Assembly: GCF_026891095.1 (NCBI RefSeq)
Contig: NZ_JAPTNL010000001.1
Coordinates: 372,001 to 436,000 of the forward strand
DNA length: 64,000 nt
Origin: Roseovarius salincola
GTDB lineage: Bacteria > Pseudomonadota > Alphaproteobacteria > Rhodobacterales > Rhodobacteraceae
Direction of reading: 5' to 3'
Shown here in pieces: positions 29,461 to 39,353 of this stretch. The position numbers were made by a program, and so were the translations under genes. How positions within the stretch are numbered: the first letter of the stretch is position 1; each line of letters begins with the position of its first letter. The notes under the pieces are model-generated. The model made no database searches, was not told where the DNA came from, and was given only the letters and a program-made list of their open reading frames with translations.

Positions 29461-30552
29461 ATGGCAACGGCAGATCTTTTGACCATGGACAGCAAGAAGA
29501 ACGCGGACAAGCAGAAAGCGCTCGACAGCGCGCTTGCGCAGATCGAACGTCAGTTCGGCAAGGGCTCGATCATGAAGATGGGATCGGACAACCCGGTCGC
29601 CGATATCGAGGCCACGTCGACCGGCTCCCTGGGGCTGGATATCGCACTTGGGATCGGTGGCCTGCCCAATGGCCGCATCGTCGAGATTTACGGCCCCGAA
29701 AGCTCGGGCAAGACCACCCTCACGCTGCATTGCGTCGCCGAGCAGCAGAAGAAGGGGGGGGTTTGCGCCTTTGTCGATGCCGAGCATGCGCTGGATCCGA
29801 TCTATGCCAGAAAACTGGGTGTGGACCTTGATGAACTGCTGATTTCTCAGCCCGACACGGGCGAACAATCGCTGGAAATCGTGGACACGCTGGTGCGCTC
29901 GGGCGCAGTCAGCATGGTGGTGGTCGACTCGGTCGCTGCCCTGACCCCGAAATCCGAACTTGAAGGCGAGATGGGTGATTCCAGCGTCGGCGTGCAGGCC
30001 CGGCTGATGAGCCAGGCGATGCGCAAGCTGACCGGTTCGATCAGCCGCAGCAAATGCACCGTGATCTTCATCAACCAGATCCGCATGAAGATCGGCGTGA
30101 TGTTCGGCAGCCCCGAAACCACCACCGGCGGCAATGCGCTCAAATTCTACAGCTCGGTGCGTCTGGACATCCGCCGCATCGGTGCGGTCAAGGACCGGGA
30201 CGAGGTTGTCGGCAATGCCACTCGCGTCAAGGTCGTGAAGAACAAGGTCGCGCCGCCCTTCAAGCAGGTGGAATTCGACATCATGTATGGCGAGGGTATC
30301 TCCAAGACCGGCGAATTGCTGGATCTGGGCGTCAAGGCCGGTGTGGTCGAGAAATCGGGCAGCTGGTTCAGCTATGGTGACGAGCGGATCGGCCAGGGCC
30401 GCGAGAACGTGAAACAGTTCCTCAAGGACAACACGCAGATCGCGCTCGAGATCGAGGACAAGATCCGCGCCGCGCATGGGCTGGAATTCGACATGCCCGA
30501 AGACAAGTCAGGCGACAAAGGCGAAGGCGGCGACGATATCCTGGAGGCATGA
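29461..30552 (+). CDS. recA: Recombinase RecA
   Basis: Homologous recombination and SOS co-protease, 363 residues. Visible are [18 protein letters not shown], Walker [10 protein letters not shown], the L1/L2 region ([20 protein letters not shown]) and [20 protein letters not shown]. The acidic, Gly/Asp-rich C-terminal tail is normal. Preceded by a promoter and a perfect SOS box and followed by an intrinsic terminator, so it is a single-gene unit induced by DNA damage. Confidence 0.98.
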   Translation: MATADLLTMDSKKNADKQKALDSALAQIERQFGKGSIMKMGSDNPVADIEATSTGSLGLDIALGIGGLPNGRIVEIYGPESSGKTTLTLHCVAEQQKKGGVCAFVDAEHALDPIYARKLGVDLDELLISQPDTGEQSLEIVDTLVRSGAVSMVVVDSVAALTPKSELEGEMGDSSVGVQARLMSQAMRKLTGSISRSKCTVIFINQIRMKIGVMFGSPETTTGGNALKFYSSVRLDIRRIGAVKDRDEVVGNATRVKVVKNKVAPPFKQVEFDIMYGEGISKTGELLDLGVKAGVVEKSGSWFSYGDERIGQGRENVKQFLKDNTQIALEIEDKIRAAHGLEFDMPEDKSGDKGEGGDDILEA

Positions 30553-30584
30553 ACGCTTTCGGCTGAAGGTATTGGGTGCAATCA

Positions 30585-30618
30585 GGCCCGGGCGCAGAGA
30601 GCGCCCGGGCCTTTTCTT
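30585..30618 (+). terminator. Intrinsic terminator of recA
   Basis: Perfect 11-bp stem GGCCCGGGCGC (30585-30595) with GCGCCCGGGCC (30601-30611), 5-base loop AGAGA, then TTTTCTT. Confidence 0.88.
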
Positions 30619-30695
30619 GCTGTGGACACCGGCGCTGGCCGTGGATAAAGCTGCACAACGCAAGGTCAGATGCCCCGGAAAAGAACGAGACCCAG

Positions 30696-33374
30696 ATGCC
30701 CACGCTGAACGAAATCCGCTCAACCTTTCTGAATTTCTTCGACAGGAACGGCCATCAGATCGTCGAAAGCTCGCCGCTGGTGCCGCGCAACGACCCGACG
30801 CTGATGTTCACCAATTCGGGCATGGTGCAGTTCAAGAACCTCTTCACCGGGGTCGAGCATCGCGACTACACGCGCGCCGCCACCAGCCAGAAATGCGTGC
30901 GTGCCGGTGGCAAGCATAACGATCTGGACAATGTCGGCTACACCGCGCGCCATCACACTTTCTTCGAGATGCTGGGCAATTTCAGCTTTGGCGATTACTT
31001 CAAGGAACAGGCGATCCCCTATGCTTGGGACCTGCTGACCAAGGATTTCGGGATCGACAAGTCCAAGCTGCTGGTCACGGTCTATCATACCGATGACGAG
31101 GCCGCCGATATCTGGAAGAAATACGCCGGCCTGCCCGAAGAACGTATCATCCGCATCGCCACGGATGACAATTTCTGGTCGATGGGCGCAACCGGCCCCT
31201 GCGGCCCCTGCACCGAGATCTTCTATGATCACGGGCCCCATATCTGGGGTGGCCCGCCGGGCAGTCCGGAGGAAGATGGCGATCGCTTTATCGAGATATG
31301 GAACCTCGTTTTCATGCAGAACGAGCGTTTCGAGGACGGCACGCAGCGCGATCTTGACATGCAGTCGATCGACACCGGCATGGGGCTGGAGCGGATCGGC
31401 GCGCTGCTTCAAGGCAAGCATGACAATTACGACACCGACCTGCTGCGCGCCCTGATCGAGGCCAGTGCCAACATTACCGATGGCGAACCCGACGGGCCGG
31501 GCAACGTGCATCATCGTGTGATCGCCGACCACTTGCGCTCGACCTCGTTCCTGATCGCCGACGGGGTGATGCCCTCGAACGAGGGGCGCGGCTATGTGCT
31601 GCGCCGGATCATGCGCCGCGCGATGCGCCACGCTCATCTATTGGGCGCGCAGGATCCGGTGATGTATCGCCTTGTGCCCAGCCTCGTGACCCAGATGGGG
31701 CAGGCCTTTCCGGAACTTGGCCGCGCACAGGCCCTGATCGAAGAGACGCTGAATCTGGAGGAGACGCGCTTTCGCCAGACGTTGGAGCGGGGCTTGCGGC
31801 TGCTGGATGATGAGCTTGACAAGCTGTCGGATGGGGCACCTTTGCCCGGTGAAGCTGCGTTCAAGCTATATGACACCTTCGGCTTTCCGCTGGACCTGAC
31901 ACAGGATGCGCTGCGCGAAATGGGTCGTGCGGTGGATGTTGCAGGCTTTGATGCGGCCATGGCCGAGCAGAAAGCCAAGGCGCGCGCCGCCTGGAGCGGA
32001 TCCGGCGAGGCGGCCGACGCCACGATCTGGTATGACATCGCCGACAAGACCGGCGCGACCGATTTTCTGGGCTATGACACCGAGATCGCCGAAGGGCAGA
32101 TCACCGCCTTGGTGCGCGGCGGCAAGCCTGTTGAAAAGGCAGACAGCGGCGACGAGGTTCAGATCGTGCTGAACCAGACGCCGTTCTATGCCGAATCCGG
32201 CGGCCAGGTCGGCGATACCGGCACGCTCAGGACGGATGCCGGCAGTGCGCGCATCACTGACACCAAGAAAGTGGCTGGCGTGTTCATCCATGTCGCCGAA
32301 GTGACCAGCGGGACGATCTCCACGGGCGAAGCCGCGCAGCTTGAGGTGGATCACACCCGTCGCAGCGCCATTCGCGCCAACCATTCGGCCACGCACCTGC
32401 TGCACGAGGCGCTGCGCCAGACACTTGGCGATCATGTCGCACAGCGCGGCAGCCTGAACGCACCCGACCGGCTGCGGTTCGACTTCAGCCATGCCAAGCC
32501 GCTGAGCGATGACGAACTGGCGCAGGTGGAAGGCGACGTGAACGCCTTCATTCGTCAGAACGCGCCGGTCGAAACCCGGATCATGACGCCAGACGACGCG
32601 CGTGAACTGGGCGCGCAGGCCCTGTTCGGCGAGAAATACGGCGATGAGGTGCGCGTCGTGTCGATGGGCACACAGGATGGGTCAGGCAAGGGCATGGATG
32701 GGCGGACCTATTCGATCGAACTTTGCGGCGGCACCCATGTGCGTCAGACCGGCGATATCGGGCTTTGCGTCGTGACCGGCGATCAGGCCTCGAGCGCGGG
32801 CGTACGCCGGATCGAGGCCCTGACCGGGCAGGCGGCGCTGGATCACCTGAGCGCGCAGGCCAAGCGCGTGGATGCGCTGGCCGGCGAATTGAAGACCCGG
32901 CCCGAGGATCTGGTTTCCCGCGTGAAGTCGCTGATGGACGAGCGCCGCCAACTTGCCAACGAAGTGGCGCAGCTGCGCCGCGAACTGGCGATGGCTGGGG
33001 GTGCGGGGCAGGGCGGTGGCACCGAGCCGCACGAAATTGGCGGGGTGAAGTTTCTCGCACAAGTGCTCAGGGGCGTATCGGGCAAGGATCTTCCCGCGCT
33101 CATCGACGAGCACAAGACACGGATCGGATCCGGCGCGGTCCTTTTGATTGCCGAGGCCGATGGCAAGGCGGCCGTCGCGGCGGGCGTCACCGACGACCTG
33201 AGCGACCGGATCTCGGCAGTTGACCTGGTGCGCGCGGCGACGCCCGAACTTGGCGGCAAGGGTGGGGGCGGGCGCCCCGACATGGCCCAGGGCGGCGGGC
33301 GCGACGCGAGCAATGCCGATTCCGCGATCAAGGCCGCCGAGGCGGTCCTGGAAGCCCAGGAGGGTGTGGAATGA
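30696..33374 (+). CDS. alaS: Alanyl-tRNA synthetase
   Basis: Class II aminoacyl-tRNA synthetase of 892 residues. The catalytic core opens [20 protein letters not shown] and continues with [20 protein letters not shown]; the editing domain has zinc ligands in [12 protein letters not shown] and [11 protein letters not shown]; the oligomerisation C-Ala domain closes the protein. The ATG at 30696 begins the conserved N-terminus; the frame is open to 30576 but the intrinsic recA terminator lies in between, ruling out a longer start. Its stop overlaps the following DUF1330 gene (ATGA). Confidence 0.97.
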   Translation: MPTLNEIRSTFLNFFDRNGHQIVESSPLVPRNDPTLMFTNSGMVQFKNLFTGVEHRDYTRAATSQKCVRAGGKHNDLDNVGYTARHHTFFEMLGNFSFGDYFKEQAIPYAWDLLTKDFGIDKSKLLVTVYHTDDEAADIWKKYAGLPEERIIRIATDDNFWSMGATGPCGPCTEIFYDHGPHIWGGPPGSPEEDGDRFIEIWNLVFMQNERFEDGTQRDLDMQSIDTGMGLERIGALLQGKHDNYDTDLLRALIEASANITDGEPDGPGNVHHRVIADHLRSTSFLIADGVMPSNEGRGYVLRRIMRRAMRHAHLLGAQDPVMYRLVPSLVTQMGQAFPELGRAQALIEETLNLEETRFRQTLERGLRLLDDELDKLSDGAPLPGEAAFKLYDTFGFPLDLTQDALREMGRAVDVAGFDAAMAEQKAKARAAWSGSGEAADATIWYDIADKTGATDFLGYDTEIAEGQITALVRGGKPVEKADSGDEVQIVLNQTPFYAESGGQVGDTGTLRTDAGSARITDTKKVAGVFIHVAEVTSGTISTGEAAQLEVDHTRRSAIRANHSATHLLHEALRQTLGDHVAQRGSLNAPDRLRFDFSHAKPLSDDELAQVEGDVNAFIRQNAPVETRIMTPDDARELGAQALFGEKYGDEVRVVSMGTQDGSGKGMDGRTYSIELCGGTHVRQTGDIGLCVVTGDQASSAGVRRIEALTGQAALDHLSAQAKRVDALAGELKTRPEDLVSRVKSLMDERRQLANEVAQLRRELAMAGGAGQGGGTEPHEIGGVKFLAQVLRGVSGKDLPALIDEHKTRIGSGAVLLIAEADGKAAVAAGVTDDLSDRISAVDLVRAATPELGGKGGGGRPDMAQGGGRDASNADSAIKAAEAVLEAQEGVE

Positions 33375-33655
33375 CCGTATATCTGATCGCCCGGATCGAC
33401 GTGACCGACCCGGAAGATTACCAGACATATGCCAGCAAGACAGTCGAGCTGGCGGAAAAGGCGGGCGGTGAATTCCTGGTGAAGGGTGGCGCGCAGAGCT
33501 TTGTCGAGGGCGACGGGCCGGATCGCCATGTGATCATCGCCTTTCCGAGCCGGGAACAGGCGCTTGCCTGGTATGAATCACCGGAATATCAGGAGATTTT
33601 GCCTATCGCGCTGCGCAGCTCGCGGCGTGACATCGTCATCGTGGAAGGAATTTGA
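33371..33655 (+). CDS. DUF1330 family protein (first of two)
   Basis: Small protein of 94 residues with a dimeric alpha-beta-barrel (ferredoxin-like) fold typical of DUF1330: [27 protein letters not shown], and [20 protein letters not shown]. The start ATG overlaps the alaS stop by four bases, so it is translated with alaS. Function unknown. Confidence 0.85.
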   Translation: MTVYLIARIDVTDPEDYQTYASKTVELAEKAGGEFLVKGGAQSFVEGDGPDRHVIIAFPSREQALAWYESPEYQEILPIALRSSRRDIVIVEGI

Positions 33656-33657
33656 CC

Positions 33658-33945
33658 ATGCCAGCACTCTGGATCGCCCATGTCACCGTCACCGACGAGG
33701 AGGCCTATGGCCGCTACGCCGCGCTGGCCGGGCCTGCCATCGCCAAGCATGGCGGGCAGTTCATCGCCCGGGGCGGGCGCTATGTGCAACTTGAGGGCAA
33801 GGAACGCGCGCGTAACGTGGTGGCGCGCTTTCCAAGCGTCGAGGCCGCCGAGACATGTTATCACAGCCCCGAATACCAGGAGGCGCTGAGCCATGCGCGC
33901 GGCGCCTCGGAGCGTGAGTTGCTGATCGTCGAAACCAGCGAGTAG
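33658..33945 (+). CDS. DUF1330 family protein (second of two)
   Basis: Paralogue of the preceding gene, 95 residues, with the same order of motifs: WIAHVTVTDEEAYGRYAALA, GGQFIARGGRY, and ARFPSVEAAETCYHSPEYQ. AAGGAA precedes the ATG at 33658; a TTG two codons earlier is less likely. The pair follows alaS closely and forms one unit with it. Function unknown; paralogues may form a heterodimer (inference). Confidence 0.85.
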   Translation: MPALWIAHVTVTDEEAYGRYAALAGPAIAKHGGQFIARGGRYVQLEGKERARNVVARFPSVEAAETCYHSPEYQEALSHARGASERELLIVETSE

Positions 33946-34183
33946 GCGCGGCATTTCCTTGCGTGATTCGAACCGGAAGAATTTCCAAATAAGAAACGAT
34001 GGCGCCTTGTCCCAACGACTGTTTCTCATGACCCGATAGACGTCGTTGCGGCCGACTCCGGAATAGTGGCAAAACTGTGGCGAACAGGACACGAAACGCG
34101 CGGTTTTGCGATTTTTCTAATGTTTATCAGCCGTGGCGACTAAAAAATTTCGACGGTCGATGTGCGATTTTCCGCCGATGTGA
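33946..34183. other. Intergenic region before small secreted-protein genes
   Basis: About 240 bases of clearly lower GC than the neighbours, with A/T runs near 34110-34150. A minus-strand open frame enters from the DUF1330 gene (to 34092) but looks like a shadow. I see no supported gene; the next element is the promoter-like sequence at 34184. Confidence 0.5.
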
Positions 34184-34211
34184 GTTAACCTTATACGTGT
34201 TAATGTAACGA
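34184..34211 (+). promoter_or_regulatory. Promoter-like element shared with ctrA upstream region
   Basis: GTTAACC at 34184-34190 and AATGTAACGA at 34202-34211, 11 bases apart. The same two blocks, 10 bases apart, stand upstream of ctrA. GTTAACC contains a CtrA half-site (TTAAC). Confidence 0.4.
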
Positions 34212-34223
34212 GTGGAGTTAACT

Positions 34224-34511
34224 ATGAAGAGAACGCTTTTTGCTGCCGCTGCTTTCTCCGTCGCAAGCATGTTCAGTGTCCCTGCACTGGCTTGGGAGGG
34301 TCGGGTCGTGGAATGCTATGGCAAAGTCTGGAGCCCTGCCAAGTACAAGGTTACCGAAGTTGAGGTGAAGTCTTCACGCACAGCGTGGGAGCACCGGAAT
34401 GGGCAGATGGTGAAGATGTACTATCCGCCGGTCTACAAGGAAGTGAAGACCAAGACGCATGATGGCCACTGGATCATGCGCAAGGAAGCGTGCGTCGCAC
34501 CGACGAACTGA
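34224..34511 (+). CDS. Small secreted protein, paralogue of the next gene
   Basis: Exported protein of 95 residues, unknown family. Signal peptide MKRTLFAAAAFSVASMFSVP ends near ALA-WEG. The mature part has two cysteines (ECYGKVWSPAKY near the start and KEACVAP at the end), many Lys and Val, and YYPPVYKEVKTKT in the middle. The downstream gene encodes a related protein with the same cysteine spacing and C-(Y/F)-x-K-V-x-x-P-A-x-Y pattern. GTGGAG before the ATG serves as ribosome binding site. A disulfide between the two cysteines is plausible. Confidence 0.8.
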   Translation: MKRTLFAAAAFSVASMFSVPALAWEGRVVECYGKVWSPAKYKVTEVEVKSSRTAWEHRNGQMVKMYYPPVYKEVKTKTHDGHWIMRKEACVAPTN

Positions 34512-34540
34512 GACGGCGGCCTGTCCACCGTGATCAAGGA

Positions 34541-34575
34541 GAAGGCTCCGGATTTTCCGGGGCCTTCTTCATTTC
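34541..34575 (+). terminator. Intrinsic terminator
   Basis: GAAGGCTCCGGA (34541-34552) pairs with TCCGGGGCCTTC (34556-34567) with one G-U pair, then TTCATTTCT. It separates the two small secreted-protein genes. Confidence 0.75.
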
Positions 34576-34692
34576 TGCAGACTCAAGATTTTCGTCGTCA
34601 CTCTTTGGGCCAAGCTGCGCCCTATTTGAGTCGAATCGTAATGCCATGGTTCTTCGCAGCACATCCTGTGACGTAACAAGTGGAGTAACGAG

Positions 34693-34956
34693 ATGAAAAG
34701 AGTATTGTTTTTGACCTGCGCCCTGATGGCGGCGGGCACGGCCCATGCCCAGGACCCCAAGCTGATCGGATGCTTTCAGAAGGTTCACGTCCCGGCCCAG
34801 TACGATGTCAAGAAAATCAAGATCAAGGACGCCGAGCGCAAATACGTGAAACGCAACGGCCGGATCGAGCTGATCGAATACGCCCCGGTGTTCCGCGAGG
34901 AAAAGACGCTGCTCAAGGAAGCATATGAGGTGATGCAGGAGATCCCCTGCGATTGA
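34693..34956 (+). CDS. Small secreted protein, paralogue of the preceding gene
   Basis: Exported protein of 87 residues. Signal peptide MKRVLFLTCALMAAGTAHAQ ends near residue 20. The mature protein shares with its neighbour GCFQKVHVPAQYDV, a central YAPVFREEKT, and a closing IPCD, so two cysteines are conserved. Its leader repeats the 16-17 base string GTAACAAGTGGAGTAAC found before the first paralogue. It is followed 84 bp later by the histidine phosphatase gene. Function unknown; the lysine-rich paired design could bind an envelope polymer, but that is a guess. Confidence 0.8.
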   Translation: MKRVLFLTCALMAAGTAHAQDPKLIGCFQKVHVPAQYDVKKIKIKDAERKYVKRNGRIELIEYAPVFREEKTLLKEAYEVMQEIPCD

Positions 34957-35039
34957 GGGGGAGACTCTGATTTTGTGGCGCATCCGATGCCTGGACGCGG
35001 CTTGTCTCTGCACTAGGCTTTGATCCGGAAGGAGCGCCC

Positions 35040-35588
35040 ATGCGACTGTTCTTGTTGATCCTTGTGCTTTCGCTGCCCCTCGAGACAAGGGCGCAGGACA
35101 TGTCAACGCTCAACCAGCCTGGTGTGGTGGCGCTGATGCGTCATGCGCTGGCGCCGGGCACCGGCGATCCGCAGGACTTCGATCTGGATGAATGTTCAAC
35201 GCAGCGCAATCTCGATGCGCGTGGCCGCGATCAGGCGCGCCGCGTCGGGCAGGCTCTACGCGAGGCCGGCGTCACCTTCGATGCGCTCTGGTCCAGTCAG
35301 TGGTGCCGCGCGCGCGATACGGCGAAACTGCTTGACCTCGCCGAAGTGACGGAGCAGCCCGCGCTCAACTCGTTCTTCGCGGGGCGCGGAGATCGCGCGA
35401 CGCAGACAGCTGAAACTCTGGACTTGATCGGCGCACAATCACCAGACGCCCGGCTTCTGCTGGTATCTCATCAGGTCAATATCAGTGCGCTGACCGGCAG
35501 TTTCGCCGGATCGGGAGAGATCATCGTCGCCCGCCGCAGGGATGGCGGCGGGCTTGAGGTGATCGACCGGATCAAGATCGCGCCCTAG
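35040..35588 (+). CDS. Histidine phosphatase family protein, secreted
   Basis: Phosphoglycerate-mutase-like (branch 1 histidine phosphatase) protein of 182 residues with a short signal peptide (LFLLILVLSLPLETRAQ). The catalytic RHG-type motif reads LMRHALAPGT, with the second arginine in SSQWCRARDTA and the second catalytic His in LLVSHQVNISAL. GAAGGAGC lies before the ATG. SixA-like or periplasmic phosphatase activity is likely; substrate unknown. Its TAG overlaps the convergent typA stop (CTAG). Confidence 0.87.
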   Translation: MRLFLLILVLSLPLETRAQDMSTLNQPGVVALMRHALAPGTGDPQDFDLDECSTQRNLDARGRDQARRVGQALREAGVTFDALWSSQWCRARDTAKLLDLAEVTEQPALNSFFAGRGDRATQTAETLDLIGAQSPDARLLLVSHQVNISALTGSFAGSGEIIVARRRDGGGLEVIDRIKIAP

Positions 35589-37405
35589 ACGGTTTTCGCC
35601 GCGCGCTTGCGCTCGTGCGGATCAAGATGGCGTTTGCGCAGGCGGATGGCATTCGGGGTGACCTCGACCAGTTCATCGTCGTCGATATAGGCGATGGCCT
35701 CTTCAAGGCTCATGGTGACCGGCGTGGTCAGGCGGACCGCATCATCGGTGCCCGAGGCGCGCACGTTGGTCAGTTTCTTGCCCTTGAGCGGATTCACTTC
35801 GAGATCGTTTTCGCGGCTGTGCTCGCCGATGATCATGCCCTGATAGACCTTGGCCTGCGCGCCGATGAACATGCGCCCGCGCTCTTCGAGGTTCCAGAGC
35901 GCGTAGGCCACGGATTCCCCGTCCTCCATCGAAATCAACACGCCTGCGCGACGACCGGGGATCGGCCCCTTGTGTGGCGCCCAGCCATGGAAAACCCGGT
36001 TCAGGACACCGGTGCCGCGCGTATCGGTGAGGAATTCACCCTGATAGCCGATCAGACCGCGCGACGGCACAAGGGCGATGATCCGGGTTTTGCCCGCACC
36101 GGCGGGTTTCATCTCGGCCAGTTCGCCCTTGCGCGTGCCTGTGATCTTTTCGATCACCGCGCCGGAATATTCGTCATCCACGTCGATGGTGACTTCCTCG
36201 ATCGGTTCCAGCCGCTTGCCGTCGGCATCCTCACGCATCAGCACCTGCGGGCGCGAAATGCTGAGCTCGAAACCTTCGCGGCGCATGTTCTCGATCAGAA
36301 CGCCCATCTGGAGTTCGCCGCGGCCAGCGACCTCGAATGCCTCGCCGCCCGGCGTGTCACTCACGCGGATGGCGACATTCGATTCGGCCTCTTTCATCAG
36401 CCGGTCGCGAATGACGCGCGATTGCACCTTCTTGCCGTCGCGCCCGGCCAGCGGGCTGTCATTGATGCCGAAGGTCACAGAGATGGTGGGCGGGTCGATC
36501 GGCTGCGCCTCAAGAGGCTGGTCGACCGCGAGCGCACAGATTGTGTCGGCGACGTTGGCTTTCTGCATGCCGGCGATGCTGACGATATCGCCGGCGACGG
36601 CCTCGTCGATTTCCTGCTGGCCAAGGCCGCGGAAGGCGCGGATCTTGGTGACGCGGAACTGTTCGATCTTCTGGCCGATCCGGCTGATGGACTGCACGGT
36701 CTGGCCCACCTTGAGGCGGCCGGTTTCAACCCGTCCGGTCAGGATACGCCCGACGAACGGATCGGCGCTGAGCGTGGTGGCGAGCATACGGAAATCATCA
36801 TCTGCGCGGGCCTGCTGGCGCGGCGCAGGAACATGGTTGACGATCAGTTCAAACAGCGCGGACAGGTCCTTGCGGGGGCCGTCAAGTTCCGCATCGGCCC
36901 AGCCCGAGCGCCCGGATGCGTACATATGCGGGAAGTCGAGCTGGTCTTCGCTGGCGTCGAGATTGGCGAAGAGATCGAAACACTCGTTCAGCGCGCGGTC
37001 GGGTTCGGCATCGGGCTTGTCGACCTTGTTGAGCACGACGATCGGGCGCAAGCCAAGCGCCAGCGCCTTGGATGTCACGAATTTGGTCTGCGGCATCGGA
37101 CCTTCTGCGGCATCCACCAGAAGGACGACTCCGTCAACCATGCTAAGGATGCGCTCGACCTCGCCGCCGAAATCGGCGTGGCCGGGGGTGTCGACGATAT
37201 TGATGCGGGTGCCCTTCCACTCGACGCTGGTAGCCTTGGCAAGAATGGTGATGCCGCGCTCGCGTTCCAGATCGTTGGAATCCATGGCGCGCTCGTCCAC
37301 GGCCTGATTGGCGCGGAAGGCGCCGGATTGCTTGAGAAGTTCGTCGACCAGCGTGGTTTTGCCGTGGTCGACGTGAGCGATGATCGCGATGTTGCGCAGG
37401 TCCAT
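35585..37405 (-). CDS. typA: Translational GTPase TypA/BipA
   Basis: Ribosome-binding GTPase of 606 residues related to EF-G, used in stress growth and 50S assembly. G1 AHVDHGKTT, the switch region [17 protein letters not shown]3 [14 protein letters not shown] and G4 NKVDKPDA are present, with GTR and [16 protein letters not shown] in the C-terminal domain. The ATG at 37405 gives [15 protein letters not shown], the conserved N-terminus; the longer frame to 37432 is not needed. Confidence 0.97.
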   Translation of the reverse strand: MDLRNIAIIAHVDHGKTTLVDELLKQSGAFRANQAVDERAMDSNDLERERGITILAKATSVEWKGTRINIVDTPGHADFGGEVERILSMVDGVVLLVDAAEGPMPQTKFVTSKALALGLRPIVVLNKVDKPDAEPDRALNECFDLFANLDASEDQLDFPHMYASGRSGWADAELDGPRKDLSALFELIVNHVPAPRQQARADDDFRMLATTLSADPFVGRILTGRVETGRLKVGQTVQSISRIGQKIEQFRVTKIRAFRGLGQQEIDEAVAGDIVSIAGMQKANVADTICALAVDQPLEAQPIDPPTISVTFGINDSPLAGRDGKKVQSRVIRDRLMKEAESNVAIRVSDTPGGEAFEVAGRGELQMGVLIENMRREGFELSISRPQVLMREDADGKRLEPIEEVTIDVDDEYSGAVIEKITGTRKGELAEMKPAGAGKTRIIALVPSRGLIGYQGEFLTDTRGTGVLNRVFHGWAPHKGPIPGRRAGVLISMEDGESVAYALWNLEERGRMFIGAQAKVYQGMIIGEHSRENDLEVNPLKGKKLTNVRASGTDDAVRLTTPVTMSLEEAIAYIDDDELVEVTPNAIRLRKRHLDPHERKRAAKTV

Positions 37406-37438
37406 GTTCGTCCGTTCCCGGGAAAGTTTCACAGCGCC

Positions 37439-38404
37439 CTATAGGCAGAGCGACCGAAAGGCCAGAGGCAAATCGCCAGCAGCCCAAGAGCGGCGGGGAA
37501 TGCGGCGCATCGGTCCCGCAAACCTTAGCATGGCAGGGCCGAGCGGGCGAGGATTCGCCCCGCTGCCGAGCTTGAACCGGGCCAGGCCGGGGGCGGCGGA
37601 TGTATCGACGAGCCCCAGGTCAAGCCGCGTGTGGCCCCGCGCCGCCAGCCAGTTGGCCGCCTCCCACAGCAACAGGTGATGGGCCGAGAGCGCGCGCCCT
37701 GCGGATCCCGTCCAGCCGATGTGATAGGTCGCGACCGGAGGGTGCAGCAGGAACAGCATGAACGCAACGGTTTGGCCGTCGCGCCGCGCAATAAACAGCC
37801 TTGTGGCATCTTGCGAGCAGGCGGCCCAGGACAGCGCGAATTCCGGCGGCAGGGCGGCGTACCCGCGCGCGCGACGCTGCGCGGCCTCGCGCTGCAACAA
37901 AGCCATGTCGCGGATTGGGTCAAGCTGGCGCGAGAGAATGTCGAGCCCGCCGGCTTGCGCGCGTCGCAGGCGATTGCGCCATTTGCCGTGCTGATGGCTC
38001 AGCCTTTGGGCTTGGGGGTAGGTCAGATCCAGCTCGGCCATGTGTTGCGGCGTCATGACTGCGCGAAAACCCGCCGAGCGATAAGGGTCTTTGTCCCGCA
38101 TGGTTTCCGGCGTGGCGATCCAGAGCGCCGGGGGAAGGGCGCGGAGCAATGCATGCAGGACCAGCGCGCGGGATCTGTCGCCGGTTTCCGGCGCCCATAC
38201 AGGACCGCGCGGAAGGTAACAGACCCGGAAAGGCCCGAAGCGGCGCTGCAGGATCTGAGCGCTTGCCTGAACGCGTCCTTCATCGCTGGCGTGAAAGGCG
38301 ACGATCTGTGCCGCATGGCCCGCCAGAGCGCGCCCGTAGAAGGGATGCTGTTGCAAGGCGCAGGGGCCGGGGGGCTGCGGCTGGGACCCAAGGGTGAAAT
38401 CCAT
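37439..38404 (-). CDS. GNAT/FemAB-like acetyltransferase
   Basis: Protein of 321 residues with the double-GNAT arrangement of FemAB-like (Acetyltransf_6) proteins. Motifs include FYGRALAGHAAQIVAF, HGKWRNRLRRAQAGG (the conserved HxxWRN pattern of this group), RRDGQTVAFMLFLLHPPVATYHIGW and YEAANW-like LLLWEAANWLAARGHTRLDLG. Homologues are annotated as peptidoglycan-bridge or lipid II aminoacyl transferase-like, but activity in alphaproteobacteria is unproven. ATG 38404 is chosen over an upstream start lacking conserved sequence. Divergent from a small membrane protein gene. Confidence 0.75.
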   Translation of the reverse strand: MDFTLGSQPQPPGPCALQQHPFYGRALAGHAAQIVAFHASDEGRVQASAQILQRRFGPFRVCYLPRGPVWAPETGDRSRALVLHALLRALPPALWIATPETMRDKDPYRSAGFRAVMTPQHMAELDLTYPQAQRLSHQHGKWRNRLRRAQAGGLDILSRQLDPIRDMALLQREAAQRRARGYAALPPEFALSWAACSQDATRLFIARRDGQTVAFMLFLLHPPVATYHIGWTGSAGRALSAHHLLLWEAANWLAARGHTRLDLGLVDTSAAPGLARFKLGSGANPRPLGPAMLRFAGPMRRIPRRSWAAGDLPLAFRSLCL

Positions 38405-38449
38405 CCTGTGATTAACGCAATCAGAACCTAAAGCCGCGTTAATCGGCGC

Positions 38450-38590
38450 ATGAAACAGAAGCGAAAGACCGTGCTGGGGCATTTCGCACCCGGCGCGCGG
38501 CTGACCTTGTTAGGTGTGATACTCGTGTCGGGGGCCGCGTCGTTGCCGTTGCTGGCAGTGATGGCGCTGCTGTCTCTGGTCCTGAAATGA
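38450..38590 (+). CDS. Small single-helix membrane protein
   Basis: Short frame of 46 codons between the FemAB-like gene and ssb. Basic start MKQKRKTVLGHFAPGARL, then one hydrophobic helix of about 24 residues (LTLLGVILVSGAASLPLLAV and on). The positive-inside start and clean helix suggest a real small membrane protein, but the ribosome binding site is weak and no family is recognised. Its stop runs into the ssb terminator on the other strand. Confidence 0.5.
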   Translation: MKQKRKTVLGHFAPGARLTLLGVILVSGAASLPLLAVMALLSLVLK

Positions 38591-38616
38591 AAAGGCCGCC
38601 CCCCGTGGAGCGGCCT
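38584..38616 (-). terminator. Intrinsic terminator of ssb
   Basis: On the minus strand, AGGCCGC (38616-38610) pairs with GCGGCCT (38599-38593), followed by TTTCATTTC. Confidence 0.65.
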
Positions 38617-38642
38617 GACATCGCCATGCGCGTCGGATGAGA

Positions 38643-39137
38643 TCAGAACGGAATCTCGTCGTCGATATCGCGCGAGGGCCCGCCCGAGGGTCCTTCCTGC
38701 GAGGGTCCGCCGCCGTAGTCGCCACCATAGTCGCTGCCATAGCCGCCACCCTGGCCGGAGCCGCCGCCACTACCACCGCCGTCACCGCGACCGTCAAGGA
38801 AGGTCATTTCACCCGCATAGGGACGCAGCACGACTTCGGTGCTGTAGCGATCCTGACCTGACTGGTCCTGCCATTTGCGGGTTTCAAGCTTGCCTTCGAG
38901 ATAGACCTTGGACCCCTTGCGCAGATATTGCTCGGCCAGGCGCACGAGCGCCTCGTTGAAGATCGCGACACTGTGCCACTCGGTGCGTTCGCGACGTTCG
39001 CCGGTGTTGCGGTCCTTCCAGTTTTCGGATGTGGCGACGCGCAGGTTGCACACCTTGCCGCCGTTCTGGAATGTCCGGACCTCGGGGTCACGGCCAAGAT
39101 TGCCGATAAGAATTACCTTGTTCACTGAGCCGGCCAT
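38643..39137 (-). CDS. ssb: Single-stranded DNA-binding protein
   Basis: SSB of 164 residues: OB fold in residues 1-112 ([40 protein letters not shown]), a Gly/Ser/Asp-rich flexible linker, and the partner-binding acidic tip DDEIPF. Stabilises single-stranded DNA in replication and repair. AAGGAGG stands before the ATG. No LexA box was seen upstream. Followed by a terminator, so single-gene unit. Confidence 0.98.
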   Translation of the reverse strand: MAGSVNKVILIGNLGRDPEVRTFQNGGKVCNLRVATSENWKDRNTGERRERTEWHSVAIFNEALVRLAEQYLRKGSKVYLEGKLETRKWQDQSGQDRYSTEVVLRPYAGEMTFLDGRGDGGGSGGGSGQGGGYGSDYGGDYGGGPSQEGPSGGPSRDIDDEIPF

Positions 39138-39353
39138 CGTGACCTCCTTGCAGATGTGTTTTCGCGTTGCTGCCAGCGTTACACCATCACGGGCGGATGA
39201 AGGAAAGTTTAAAATTCTCCGAAAAGACGTTGCTTTCCCGCGAAACCACCGGCGCGCGCGCCGAGCGGGTCCGAATTTCCGTTGAATCTGGAAATCGGAA
39301 TCGATTCAGGTATAGTGGACCACAACGAAAACGCTGCGGGGGACGAGGGGCGA

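Noticed and set aside
33589..34092. Minus-strand frame of 167 codons over the second DUF1330 gene and following gap
   Set aside because: Half of it is antisense to a supported gene, and the remainder has no convincing domain, although a VYRVMRNSRWDK stretch looked helix-turn-helix-like at first.
35615..37444. 609-codon plus-strand frame opposite typA
   Set aside because: Shadow of TypA, whose GTPase motifs are unambiguous on the minus strand.
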